The notes under the pieces are model-generated. The model saw nothing but the letters and a program-made list of their open reading frames with translations, did no database searches and was not told the origin of the DNA. A stretch of DNA of 64,000 bases from positions 124,001 through 188,000 of the forward strand of contig NZ_KB904680.1 of the NCBI RefSeq assembly GCF_000380165.1, given 5' to 3'. Positions within the stretch are counted from its first letter, which is position 1. Each line of letters opens with the position of its first letter. The position numbers were made by a program, and so were the translations under genes. The stretch comes from Wenjunlia vitaminophila DSM 41686 (lineage in GTDB: Bacteria; Actinomycetota; Actinomycetes; Streptomycetales; Streptomycetaceae). Positions 54,255-62,143 of this stretch are shown in pieces.

Positions 54255-55229
54255 TCAGGCGCCGGGTCCGGTGCCGGTGTCCGCCCTCCGGGTCCGTGCG
54301 CGGAAGGTGCGGCGGTAGGTGTCGGGGGGCACGCCGACCGTGCGGTTGAAGTGCCGACGCAGCGTCGTGGCGGTGCCCATGCCGGTGGCCGCCGCGATGG
54401 TCTCGACGCTGTCGTCGGTCTTCTCCAGCAGTTCCTGGGCGTGGCGGATCCGCTGCGTCAGCAGCCACTGCAGGGGGGTGGTGCCGGTGGCCGCCCTGAA
54501 GTGGCGGCCCAGGTGGCGCGAGCTCATCCGTGCCTGACGGGCCAGGTCCTCCACGGTCAGCGGCTGGTCGAGGCGTTCGACGACCCAGGGGAGCAGGGCG
54601 GCGAGCGGGTGGTCGTCCTGGGCGGGCACCGGCGTGGGAACGAACTGGGCCTGGCCGCCGGCCCGGTGGGGCGGTACGACCAGGCGGCGGGCGGCGGCGT
54701 TGGCGACCGACGAGCCGTGGTCGAGGCGGATGAGGTGCAGGCACAGGTCCATCGCGGCGGCCTTGCCGGCGGAGGTGAGCACGCTGCCGTTGTCCACGTA
54801 GAGCACGTCGGGGTGGACCTCCACCCGGGGGTAGCGGGTGGCCAGGGCCTCGGTGTGCGCCCAGTGCGTGGTGGCGCCTCTCCCGTCCAGGAGGCCGGCT
54901 GCGGCCAGCACGAAGGCGCCCGTGCAGAGGGAGACCACGCGCGCGCCTGCCTCGTGGGCCGCACGCACCGCGTCGACCAGGTCGGCGGGTGGGTCCCGGT
55001 CGATGTCGGCCCAACTCGGGACGATCACGGTGTCGGCGTGCTGGAGCCGGTCGAGCCCGGCGTCGGGTTCCAGCCGGAAACGGCCAACCCGCACGGCGGC
55101 CGGTCCGCAGGCGGTGACGTCGTACCAGGGAACCGTCACTCCGTCCGGGGCGGTACCGAAGACCTCGTACGCCAGGGACAACTCGAACTGCATCATTCCG
55201 TCGACGACGGCCACCGCGACAGTACCCAT
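54255..55229 (-). CDS. GlxA-family AraC-type transcriptional regulator
   Basis: A protein of 324 residues from ATG 55229. The N-terminal DJ-1/PfpI (glutamine amidotransferase-like) domain shows VAVAVVDGMMQFELSLAYEV and the elbow RVVSLCTGAFVLAAAGLLDG (residues about 100-119). The C-terminal AraC double HTH covers about 225-310 (LTVEDLARQARMSSRHLGRH, SVETIAAATGMGTATTLRRH). It is divergent from the saccharopine-dehydrogenase-like gene, with 99 bases between start codons, so it probably controls it. Confidence 0.9.
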   Translation of the reverse strand: MGTVAVAVVDGMMQFELSLAYEVFGTAPDGVTVPWYDVTACGPAAVRVGRFRLEPDAGLDRLQHADTVIVPSWADIDRDPPADLVDAVRAAHEAGARVVSLCTGAFVLAAAGLLDGRGATTHWAHTEALATRYPRVEVHPDVLYVDNGSVLTSAGKAAAMDLCLHLIRLDHGSSVANAAARRLVVPPHRAGGQAQFVPTPVPAQDDHPLAALLPWVVERLDQPLTVEDLARQARMSSRHLGRHFRAATGTTPLQWLLTQRIRHAQELLEKTDDSVETIAAATGMGTATTLRRHFNRTVGVPPDTYRRTFRARTRRADTGTGPGA

Positions 55230-55328
55230 GTCCGGAATTGTATGAGGCGCGTCGTTACGGACACTCGTGGAGGGCGCCCTCCCCCACCACGATGGTCGGA
55301 GTGGATCACTCGAGCACAGGAGAGCGCA

Positions 55329-56603
55329 ATGGGATCGGGGCAGACGGTGGCGGTGTTCGGCGCGTACGGGCACACCGGGCGGTTCGTGGTGGCGGAGCTG
55401 CGGGAGCGCGGGTTCGTCCCGGTTCTCTCCGGCCGCGACGCCGACAGGCTGCGGGCGTTGGCGGAGTCCCACCCCGGGCTGGAGGCCCGGCCGGCGTCGG
55501 TCGGTGATCCCGCCTCGCTCGACCGTGCCCTGGCCGGGGCGGCGGCGGTGATCAACTGCGCAGGGCCCTTCGCCGTGACCGCCGCCCCGGTGATCGAGGC
55601 GGCTCTGCGGGCCGGGATCGCGTACGTCGACGTGGCGGCCGAGGTCGAGGCCAACGTGGACACGTTCACGCACTACCAGGACCGCGCCCGCGCCGCGGGA
55701 GTCGTGATCGTCCCCGCGATGGCCTTCTTCGGCGGCCTCGGCGACCTGTTGGCCACGGCGGCGATGGGAGACTGGACGGCGGCCGACGAGGCCCACGTCG
55801 CCTACGGGTTGAGCGGTTGGCGGCCCACGGGCGGGACCCGGGCGTCCGGCGTGGTCTCCCGACAGCGGCGAGGCGGCGCCCGGGTCGTGTACAGGAACGG
55901 CCGGCTGGACCACCGCCGGGACGAGGCGACGACCCTCCTGTGGCCCTTCCCCGAGCCGCTGGGCACCCGGCCGGTCATCGGGGAGTACACGATGGCCGAT
56001 GTGGTCACCATCCCCAGCCACCTGTCCGTCCCCGAAGTCCGCACCTACATGACGACCGAGGCCGCCAGGGACGTGGCGGCCCCGGACACACCGGCTCCGG
56101 GCACCGTCGACGAGCGCGGTCGGTCCGCGCAGACCTTCCTCGTTGACGTCGTCGTGCGCTCCGGCGGCATCGAACGGCGCGCCGTGGCCCGCGGCCAGGA
56201 CATCTACGCCGTCACCGCGCCGCTCGCGGTGGAAGCGGTCCACCGCGTCACCACCGGACGGACCAGGGCGGTGGGCGTCGCCTCCGCCGGCGAGGTCTTC
56301 GACGCGCCCGACTTCCTCCGCGCGCTGTCCTCACACATCTCCCTGGAACTGCCTCCGCGGCGCGGGGACCGCCCAGGGGTCCGCAGCGGGCGGGCCGTCC
56401 ACGCCGCGCGCCGCGCCGCCGTGGTCCCGGCGAGCGCCTCCACCGCCCCCGCGCGGACGCACACGGCGCCCACAGCCGACCGACCACTGGCGGTCACCGA
56501 GGAGCAGCCCCGCCCACGGCGCGGCGGCACACCCGGGGGCGGGGCCGACGGCCCGCGGGGGCGGGGTTCGCGGATGGCCTGCGGCGCGGAACGTGATTGG
56601 TGA
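55329..56603 (+). CDS. Saccharopine-dehydrogenase-like NAD(P)-binding reductase with C-terminal extension
   Basis: A protein of 424 residues; ATG 55329 follows AGGAGAG. The Rossmann start VAVFGAYGHTGRFVVAELRE, the NCAGPF loop (AVINCAGPFAVTAAPVIEAA) and YVDVAAEVEAN identify the trans-acting enoyl reductase/saccharopine dehydrogenase-like family, which I expect to be about 350 residues. The homologous part ends near SHISLELPP (residue about 340). The remaining 80 or so residues are arginine/proline/glycine-rich and look like read-through into the promoter region of the next gene, whose start lies 9 bases after this stop. A lost stop or frameshift is likely. The substrate is unknown. Confidence 0.75.
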   Translation: MGSGQTVAVFGAYGHTGRFVVAELRERGFVPVLSGRDADRLRALAESHPGLEARPASVGDPASLDRALAGAAAVINCAGPFAVTAAPVIEAALRAGIAYVDVAAEVEANVDTFTHYQDRARAAGVVIVPAMAFFGGLGDLLATAAMGDWTAADEAHVAYGLSGWRPTGGTRASGVVSRQRRGGARVVYRNGRLDHRRDEATTLLWPFPEPLGTRPVIGEYTMADVVTIPSHLSVPEVRTYMTTEAARDVAAPDTPAPGTVDERGRSAQTFLVDVVVRSGGIERRAVARGQDIYAVTAPLAVEAVHRVTTGRTRAVGVASAGEVFDAPDFLRALSSHISLELPPRRGDRPGVRSGRAVHAARRAAVVPASASTAPARTHTAPTADRPLAVTEEQPRPRRGGTPGGGADGPRGRGSRMACGAERDW

Positions 56604-56612
56604 CAATGTGGC

Positions 56613-58991
56613 ATGCTCATCCGTCGTCTCAGCTACGTACTGGGCCAGGAGCCGGCCACCGGGGTCACCCGCCTGCTTCCCGTGCTGGAAGGGGCGGAGG
56701 GGACCGCGGCGCCCGACGAGTTGTCGGAACGGGTGGAACGCCTGGTGCTCCTCACCCACCGGGAACCGCGGGTGGGTGCGGACCTCCCGGTCGGGACGCT
56801 CAGTTTCAGCAGGTTCCCCGACGGCAGTGGGCTGCTGTGCAACGTCCGCGCGGGTGGCGCGCCCGGCTCCGAGGGGGCCTGCCGGGTCGAGGCGGTGCAC
56901 CTCGCCCCCGGCTCCGCGGAGCTCGAGCGCCTGTGGCCCATCGACACCTGGCACTCGCCCTCGTGGGAGGCCGCCGCCGGATCGGGGGGAGCCGGGGACG
57001 CCCTGCTTCCGGGTGCCCGTTTCACCCAGGAGCTGCTGGTGCGCTTCGTCGGTGAGCGCTCCGCGCGCGTCGCCCCGTTCCTCGCCGACGTGCGTCGGCT
57101 GTTCGAGGACCCCGCGGGGCGGCAGGTCGTCGTCGCGGAGCGCGACCCGGAGACCGTGGCGCTGTGGATCGCGCTGGCCTGCGCCTCGTTGCCGGACGAG
57201 CACGCCCGGGCGCTGACCTTCGTCATCCGGACCACGAGCCCGGCCCGCGCCCCCCAGCAGGTCGTGGGGATCGGACCGGAGGCGGACTTCGACCGGTCCG
57301 ACCCGGTGGTGCTCGAGCACCTGTACCGGGTGCACGACGGCCTCGGCGGTCCCGGGAGCCCGGCGCGCACCGACCCGTGGTCCGAGTTGACGGCCTGGCT
57401 GTGGCTGGCCGGTGTCCAGCCCCGCTCGCACGCCGGCACCCGGCCGTCGGCGGACCCGTTCGCGTTGGCCCCGTTGGTGGCCGCCGCGCTGCGCACCGGT
57501 GCGCTGCTGGAGACCGACCCCGCTCCGTTGACCGACGACACGGTGCGGGCCATGGTGCCCGTCCTCGCGGCGTCGGCGGGTCAGCCGGGACTGGTGCCGG
57601 GCGACGACGACCACCTGGTGCGGGTCTGCCGGAGGCTGGGCCGCGGCCGTGCCCCCGACGTGGTCGAGCCGCTGGCGCTGGCCGTCGCCAGGGCCTGGCT
57701 GGGGGCCGTCCTGGACGGCACGGTCCCTCCGGAACCCGACGTGACCGGGGAGCTCCCGCTCGGCGCCGGGGCGCGGCGGGCGCTGCGGGAGGACTTCGGC
57801 CTGCGGCTCGAGGAGGACCTGCGGCGCCGGCTCCGTGGTCCGGTCAGCGACTGGGCCGGTCCCCTCCGCCTGGCGTTCACCCTGGGGTCCGGCACCGGCC
57901 GGGTCGTCGAGGACGCCGTCGAGGGGCTGGTGCGGGCCCTGTTGTCGTCTCCCGAGGAGGGGGCCTCCGCCGAGGCCGCGGCTGTGCTCGAGCACGTCGC
58001 CCATCCCGAGCTGACCGGCAGGGTGCTGGGCCGGCTGGGCGCGGAGGCGACGGGCTGGAGACTGGGCAACCTGCGGGCGCTGGCCGCTTCGCCGCAGGGG
58101 CACTGGCTGTTGCGCGACGCCGATGACGCGCCGCTCGTCCTCCGGCTGACCTGGGCCGCGGCCGGGTACGGCGGACCGCCGCACGGTCTTGGCGGTGGCG
58201 AGTTGTGGGAGAAGCTCAGCGAGACGCTGCCCGGCGGCACGGTGCCGGACGCCGACACCCTGGTGGCGATGTGGCGCCTCGTGTGGGACAACGGCCGTCC
58301 GGCGAACGCCGACGTGCCCGCGGTGGTCCGGGTCGGTACGCCCCGCCTGATCGTCGAGGCGAAGCTGGCGAACCGCCTCCTGCCGTGGCTGGTCGCCCCC
58401 GAGCAGGTCTCCCCGGAACTCGTCGGTTTCGCCCGGGCCGTCCTGCACGGTGCGCTGCTGGGGTCCCGGGAGCGGGCCACGGCGCAACTGCTGGTGCTCT
58501 GCGCCGACACGATGTCCGGCACGGTCCCGCTGGCCGCGGCCGTGGAGCGGGTCGGAGTGCTGCGGGCTCTGGCCGAGCCGCTCTCCGAGCCGCTGTGGCG
58601 GGGTGTGGCCGCGCGGCTCGCCGTCGGCCTCGCCAGGGCGGAGCCGTCGGAGGTGAGCCAGCTCCGCGTGGTCCGTTTCCTGGCCACCGCCGACCGCGCG
58701 CTGCTGCGGGAGTACCGGTCGGCGGTGCTGTCCCACTACCTCCAGGGGGCCACGACCGGCGCGTTGGCACAGTGCCCGCGTGATGTCGCCCGCCTGTTCT
58801 ACGCCTGGTCGCTGCGGATGGACGGGGCCACCGACACGTGGCAGCAGGTGACCCTGGAGCTCCGCCGCGACGTCCTCGGCGCGGCCCTCGGGCGGATGGG
58901 CGACCAGGAGCTGCGGGAGGTGCCCGCCCATCTGCCCCGGACGGACGAGAAGTGGCAGCAGGCCTGGCAGCAGTGGCTCCGGGACACCTGA
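56613..58991 (+). CDS. GTPase-associated protein 1 (GAP1)-related protein
   Basis: A protein of 792 residues. Residues 1-130 (LIRRLSYVLGQEPATGVTRL, FSRFPDGSGLLCNVRAGGAP, LWPIDTWHSPSWEA) form the GAP1-N2-like domain. The middle (VVVAERDPETVALWIALACA, SLPDEHARALTFVIRTTSPA, QVVGIGPEADFDRSD, about 165-240) is the GAP1-M-type helical region. The rest is a long alpha-helical repeat solenoid to the C-terminus (GAP1-C). GAP1 proteins were defined by Kaur and co-workers in NTP-dependent conflict systems, where they accompany TRAFAC-type GTPases and effectors. A TerY-P triad follows 198 bases downstream on the same strand. No GTPase gene is visible in the window. Confidence 0.8.
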   Translation: MLIRRLSYVLGQEPATGVTRLLPVLEGAEGTAAPDELSERVERLVLLTHREPRVGADLPVGTLSFSRFPDGSGLLCNVRAGGAPGSEGACRVEAVHLAPGSAELERLWPIDTWHSPSWEAAAGSGGAGDALLPGARFTQELLVRFVGERSARVAPFLADVRRLFEDPAGRQVVVAERDPETVALWIALACASLPDEHARALTFVIRTTSPARAPQQVVGIGPEADFDRSDPVVLEHLYRVHDGLGGPGSPARTDPWSELTAWLWLAGVQPRSHAGTRPSADPFALAPLVAAALRTGALLETDPAPLTDDTVRAMVPVLAASAGQPGLVPGDDDHLVRVCRRLGRGRAPDVVEPLALAVARAWLGAVLDGTVPPEPDVTGELPLGAGARRALREDFGLRLEEDLRRRLRGPVSDWAGPLRLAFTLGSGTGRVVEDAVEGLVRALLSSPEEGASAEAAAVLEHVAHPELTGRVLGRLGAEATGWRLGNLRALAASPQGHWLLRDADDAPLVLRLTWAAAGYGGPPHGLGGGELWEKLSETLPGGTVPDADTLVAMWRLVWDNGRPANADVPAVVRVGTPRLIVEAKLANRLLPWLVAPEQVSPELVGFARAVLHGALLGSRERATAQLLVLCADTMSGTVPLAAAVERVGVLRALAEPLSEPLWRGVAARLAVGLARAEPSEVSQLRVVRFLATADRALLREYRSAVLSHYLQGATTGALAQCPRDVARLFYAWSLRMDGATDTWQQVTLELRRDVLGAALGRMGDQELREVPAHLPRTDEKWQQAWQQWLRDT

Positions 58992-59189
58992 GCCGGAGGT
59001 CCTTCGAGGGACACCGGGCGTCCCGGGGCCGGTGTCGCCGGGCAGGTTCCGGACGGGCGGGGAACCTGCGCGTTCGGTCCTCATTGCTGACGCCAACTCA
59101 GTTACGCTGCATGCACACTCGGTTTCAACCGGTGCGACCACTGTGGAGTCCCGGGTGCGGGGGAAACCGTCACGGGGGAGAGGACCAGC

Positions 59190-59885
59190 GTGAACGACAC
59201 CTTTGACGTTCCCGGCGGGGAGATGGCCAACCGTCCGGCACACTTCATCTGGCTGCTCGACTGTTCGGGCTCCATGAGTGTCAACGGCAAGATCGGCGAG
59301 TTGAACTTCGCCATCCGGGAGGCCATACCCGAGATGCAGCAGGCGGCGCTGTCCAACCCCGCCGCCTCGTTGCTCGTCCGGGCCGTCACCTTCGCCAGCG
59401 GCGCGAACTGGCACATCGGGGAGGCGACCCCGGTGGACCGGTTCACCTGGGAGGACGTCCACACCTACGGCGCCACCGACATGGGGGCCGCGTTCCGCCT
59501 GGCGGCGTCCGCGCTGCAGACCCCGCCGATGCCGCTGCGCGCCCTTCCGCCGGTGCTCGCGCTGGTCTCCGACGGCCAGCCCACCGACGACTGGCGCTCC
59601 GGCCTGCGCGCCATCGACGACACCCCGTGGGGCAAGCGCGCGGTGCGGGTGGCGGTCGCCATCGGGGACGACGCGGACAAGCGCATGCTGAAGGAGTTCC
59701 TCGCCAATCCCGAGCTCGAGCCGTTGTTGGCGAAGAACCCGCGGCAGCTCGCCGCCGCCATCCGGTGGATGTCCACGGCGGTGGTGAAGGAGGCCTCCGC
59801 GCCGAAGGTGGAGGACGCCAGGCCCGGTCCCGTGCTGCCGACGCTGCCGCTGGACAAGCACAACCCCGGCGAAGACATCTGGTGA
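59190..59885 (+). CDS. TerY-type von Willebrand factor A domain protein
   Basis: A protein of 231 residues from GTG 59190. The MIDAS metal site is complete: WLLDCSGSMS (D24, S26, S28), the threonine in YGATDMG (about 94) and the aspartate in LVSDGQPTDDW (about 127). The helical tail NPRQLAAAIRWMSTAVVKEA is typical of TerY. TerY-like vWA proteins form the first element of the TerY-P triad (vWA, PP2C, kinase) defined by Anantharaman, Iyer and Aravind, in which phosphorylation by the kinase is reversed by the phosphatase. The stop overlaps the next start (GTGA). Confidence 0.88.
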   Translation: MNDTFDVPGGEMANRPAHFIWLLDCSGSMSVNGKIGELNFAIREAIPEMQQAALSNPAASLLVRAVTFASGANWHIGEATPVDRFTWEDVHTYGATDMGAAFRLAASALQTPPMPLRALPPVLALVSDGQPTDDWRSGLRAIDDTPWGKRAVRVAVAIGDDADKRMLKEFLANPELEPLLAKNPRQLAAAIRWMSTAVVKEASAPKVEDARPGPVLPTLPLDKHNPGEDIW

Positions 59886-62122
59886 CCACCCGCACCACAC
59901 CGGCAGGGACGTGGCACCTGCTCAGCGGCGCCGTCAAGGGGATCGGGAAGAGGTACAGCCAGGACCACGGTGCGGCGCTCGCCGTGGCCGGGGGCCGCGC
60001 CGTCGTGCTGGCCGTGGCCGACGGGCACGGTTCCGCCCCGCACTTCCGCAGCGACCTCGGTGCCCGTTGGGCCGTCGAGGAGTTCACCGCCTGCGCCGAG
60101 GCCTTCGCCTCCGCGGCGGTCCAGCACGGCGACGACGCGACGCGCCTGCCCTGGCTGCGCGCCGAGGCCCGTGCCCTCCCCCGGCAGTTCACCCACCGTT
60201 GGCGGCAGCGGGCCCTCCTGCACGACTGCAACTCGCCGGCGCACGGCGAGCCGCCCCGGCGGCGCACGGACGGCGACTCCCCCGACCTCACCGCCTACGG
60301 CAGCACCCTCGTCGGCGCGGTCCTCACCCCGGGTCTCGTGGTGTGTTGGCAGCTCGGGGACGGTGACGTCGTCCTGGTCCCCGAGGGCGGCACCCCGGGT
60401 ACGCCGCTGTTCACCGGGCCCGAGATGGGGGACGAGACGGAGTCGCTGTGCCGTCCCGAGGCGTGGCGCGCGACGCGGCTCCACTGGCAACCGCTCACCG
60501 GGGACGACGCCCCCTGCGACGTCCTGCTGTCCACCGACGGACTGTCCAAGAGCTTCACCGACCACCAGGGGTTCCTGGACTTCGTCACCGGCGTGCGGAA
60601 CCGCGCCGTGGAGCAGGGGCTGCCGGTGGTGCGTGCCCAGCTCGGCAACTGGCTGGCCAGGGCGGCGGCCCACTCCGGTGACGACACCACGCTGGTCGGG
60701 GCGCTGGTGGACAGCGCCCCCCACCCGCACCGCAACGATGACACGCGATCCACCCAATCCAGGAGAGACAGCATGGTGAACGGCATGCTCGCGGCCGGGC
60801 AGACCTTGGTGACGGAGGAGGGGGAGAAGGTCACGGTCGCCGAGCTGTTCGGCTCGGGTGGTCAGGGAGAGGTCTACCGGGTGCGCACCCGCAACGGCGA
60901 CCGGGCCGCGAAGTGGTACTACCCGCAACTGGCGGACACCCGGCAGCGGCGCATCCTCGACGGCCTGATCGACCGGGGGTGGGCCGACGACCGCTTCCTG
61001 TGGCCGCGTTCCATCGTGACGTCCCCCGACTCCCGGGTGCCGGGGTTCGGCTACCTGATGGACGTGCGTCCCGATCGCTTCCACGGCCTGCCCGAGCTGT
61101 TCCGACGCGATCCGTCGGTGTCGGCCACCACCGTGCGCACGTTGGTCACCGCCGCCTTGCACACCGTCGAGGCGTACCGGACGCTGCACTCCAGGGGCAT
61201 CGCCTACCGCGACATCAACTGGGGCAACGTCTTCTTCGACCCGGCCACCGGTGACGTGTTGATCTGCGACAACGACAACGCGGTGGTGGAGGGCGAGGAC
61301 GCCGGGGTGGCGGGCACGATGGACTTCATGGCACCTGAGCTGGTGCGGCAGGAACAGGGGGTGCAGCCGGGCATCCAGACCGACCTGCACTCACTGGCGG
61401 TGCTGCTGTTCCTGCTGTTGATGAACCACCACCCGCTGGACGGCGCCCTGGCCCTGGGCATCCGGTGCATGGACGAGCCCGCCAAGCGCAAGCTGTACGG
61501 CACCGACCCGGTGTTCGTCTACGACCCGGCCGACGCCCGCAACCGGCCGGTGCCCGGTGAGCAGCCGACGGTCATCGCGACCTGGAGGGCGCTGCCGAAG
61601 ATCCTCCAGGACCTCTTCGTCGCGACCTTCACCCGGGGGCTGCGGAACCCCGGCTCGCGGGTGCGTGAGTCGCAGTGGCGGGACGCGCTGAGCCGGGTCC
61701 TGGACGCCGTCACCGTCTGCCGCTCCTGCGGCCGGCAGAACATGACCGAACCGGACGGGCCGGCTCCGCAGTGCTGGAAGTGCGGCCGCACGCTGGTGCT
61801 GCCCCCGCTCCTGACGGTGACCACCGGAACGGGGACGCTGCGCACCCACCGCGGTATCCGGCTCGAACCCCACGCGCGGGTGTACGCGCACCACCTCGCC
61901 CACGACCCCGACCGGCACGACTTCACCGCCGTGGTGGGCGAGGTGACCGAGCACCCCCGGCAGCCCGGCCGGTTCGGGCTCACCAACCGCACGGCCAGCG
62001 CCTGGACGGTGCGGCGCGACGACGGCAAGGTCCAGGACGTGCTGCCCGGGAGGACGGTCGGCCTGCGGGCGGGGCTGCTGCTGGAGTTCGGCGGCGGCAC
62101 GGAGGCCGTGGTCCGCGACTGA
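59882..62122 (+). CDS. PP2C phosphatase and TerY-P protein kinase in one uninterrupted reading frame
   Basis: GTG 59882 overlaps the TerY stop. Residues 1-290 are a PP2C phosphatase (YSQDHGAAL, VLAVADGHGSAPHFRSDLGA, LLSTDGLSKSF, SGDDTTLVGAL). No stop codon follows: the frame continues through a short linker (PHPHRNDDTRSTQSRRDS) into a protein kinase. The kinase has a glycine loop FGSGGQGEVYRV, Lys in RAAKWYY, catalytic Asp in YRDINWGN (Tyr and Asn replace the usual His and Lys), DND instead of DFG, and MAPEL. A zinc ribbon (CRSCGRQN, CWKCGRTL) and a beta-rich C-terminal domain follow. In TerY-P triads phosphatase and kinase are normally separate genes. The ORF allows a 746-residue fusion, but a good internal start at 60773 may also give a free kinase. 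Confidence 0.72.
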   Translation: MTTRTTPAGTWHLLSGAVKGIGKRYSQDHGAALAVAGGRAVVLAVADGHGSAPHFRSDLGARWAVEEFTACAEAFASAAVQHGDDATRLPWLRAEARALPRQFTHRWRQRALLHDCNSPAHGEPPRRRTDGDSPDLTAYGSTLVGAVLTPGLVVCWQLGDGDVVLVPEGGTPGTPLFTGPEMGDETESLCRPEAWRATRLHWQPLTGDDAPCDVLLSTDGLSKSFTDHQGFLDFVTGVRNRAVEQGLPVVRAQLGNWLARAAAHSGDDTTLVGALVDSAPHPHRNDDTRSTQSRRDSMVNGMLAAGQTLVTEEGEKVTVAELFGSGGQGEVYRVRTRNGDRAAKWYYPQLADTRQRRILDGLIDRGWADDRFLWPRSIVTSPDSRVPGFGYLMDVRPDRFHGLPELFRRDPSVSATTVRTLVTAALHTVEAYRTLHSRGIAYRDINWGNVFFDPATGDVLICDNDNAVVEGEDAGVAGTMDFMAPELVRQEQGVQPGIQTDLHSLAVLLFLLLMNHHPLDGALALGIRCMDEPAKRKLYGTDPVFVYDPADARNRPVPGEQPTVIATWRALPKILQDLFVATFTRGLRNPGSRVRESQWRDALSRVLDAVTVCRSCGRQNMTEPDGPAPQCWKCGRTLVLPPLLTVTTGTGTLRTHRGIRLEPHARVYAHHLAHDPDRHDFTAVVGEVTEHPRQPGRFGLTNRTASAWTVRRDDGKVQDVLPGRTVGLRAGLLLEFGGGTEAVVRD
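60773..62122 (+). CDS. TerY-P protein kinase with zinc ribbon (internal translation start)
   Basis: This is the C-terminal part of the 59882-62122 frame, listed separately because AGGAGAG at 60761-60767 stands 5 bases before ATG 60773, the position where kinase relatives start (MVNGMLAAGQTLVTEEGEKV). If used, the product has 449 residues: kinase domain about 10-305, zinc ribbon about 315-345 (two CxxC pairs) and a C-terminal beta domain that resembles FHA/SH3-like folds only loosely. Whether the cell makes the fusion, the free kinase or both cannot be decided from the sequence. Confidence 0.5.
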   Translation: MVNGMLAAGQTLVTEEGEKVTVAELFGSGGQGEVYRVRTRNGDRAAKWYYPQLADTRQRRILDGLIDRGWADDRFLWPRSIVTSPDSRVPGFGYLMDVRPDRFHGLPELFRRDPSVSATTVRTLVTAALHTVEAYRTLHSRGIAYRDINWGNVFFDPATGDVLICDNDNAVVEGEDAGVAGTMDFMAPELVRQEQGVQPGIQTDLHSLAVLLFLLLMNHHPLDGALALGIRCMDEPAKRKLYGTDPVFVYDPADARNRPVPGEQPTVIATWRALPKILQDLFVATFTRGLRNPGSRVRESQWRDALSRVLDAVTVCRSCGRQNMTEPDGPAPQCWKCGRTLVLPPLLTVTTGTGTLRTHRGIRLEPHARVYAHHLAHDPDRHDFTAVVGEVTEHPRQPGRFGLTNRTASAWTVRRDDGKVQDVLPGRTVGLRAGLLLEFGGGTEAVVRD

Positions 62123-62143
62123 CGGCGCGCCCCTGATGTGACG

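Noticed and set aside
56331-59900. A 1,189-codon open frame on the minus strand opposite GAP1 and TerY
   Set aside because: Same antisense shadow effect; the plus strand has family motifs and ribosome-binding sites while this frame has none.
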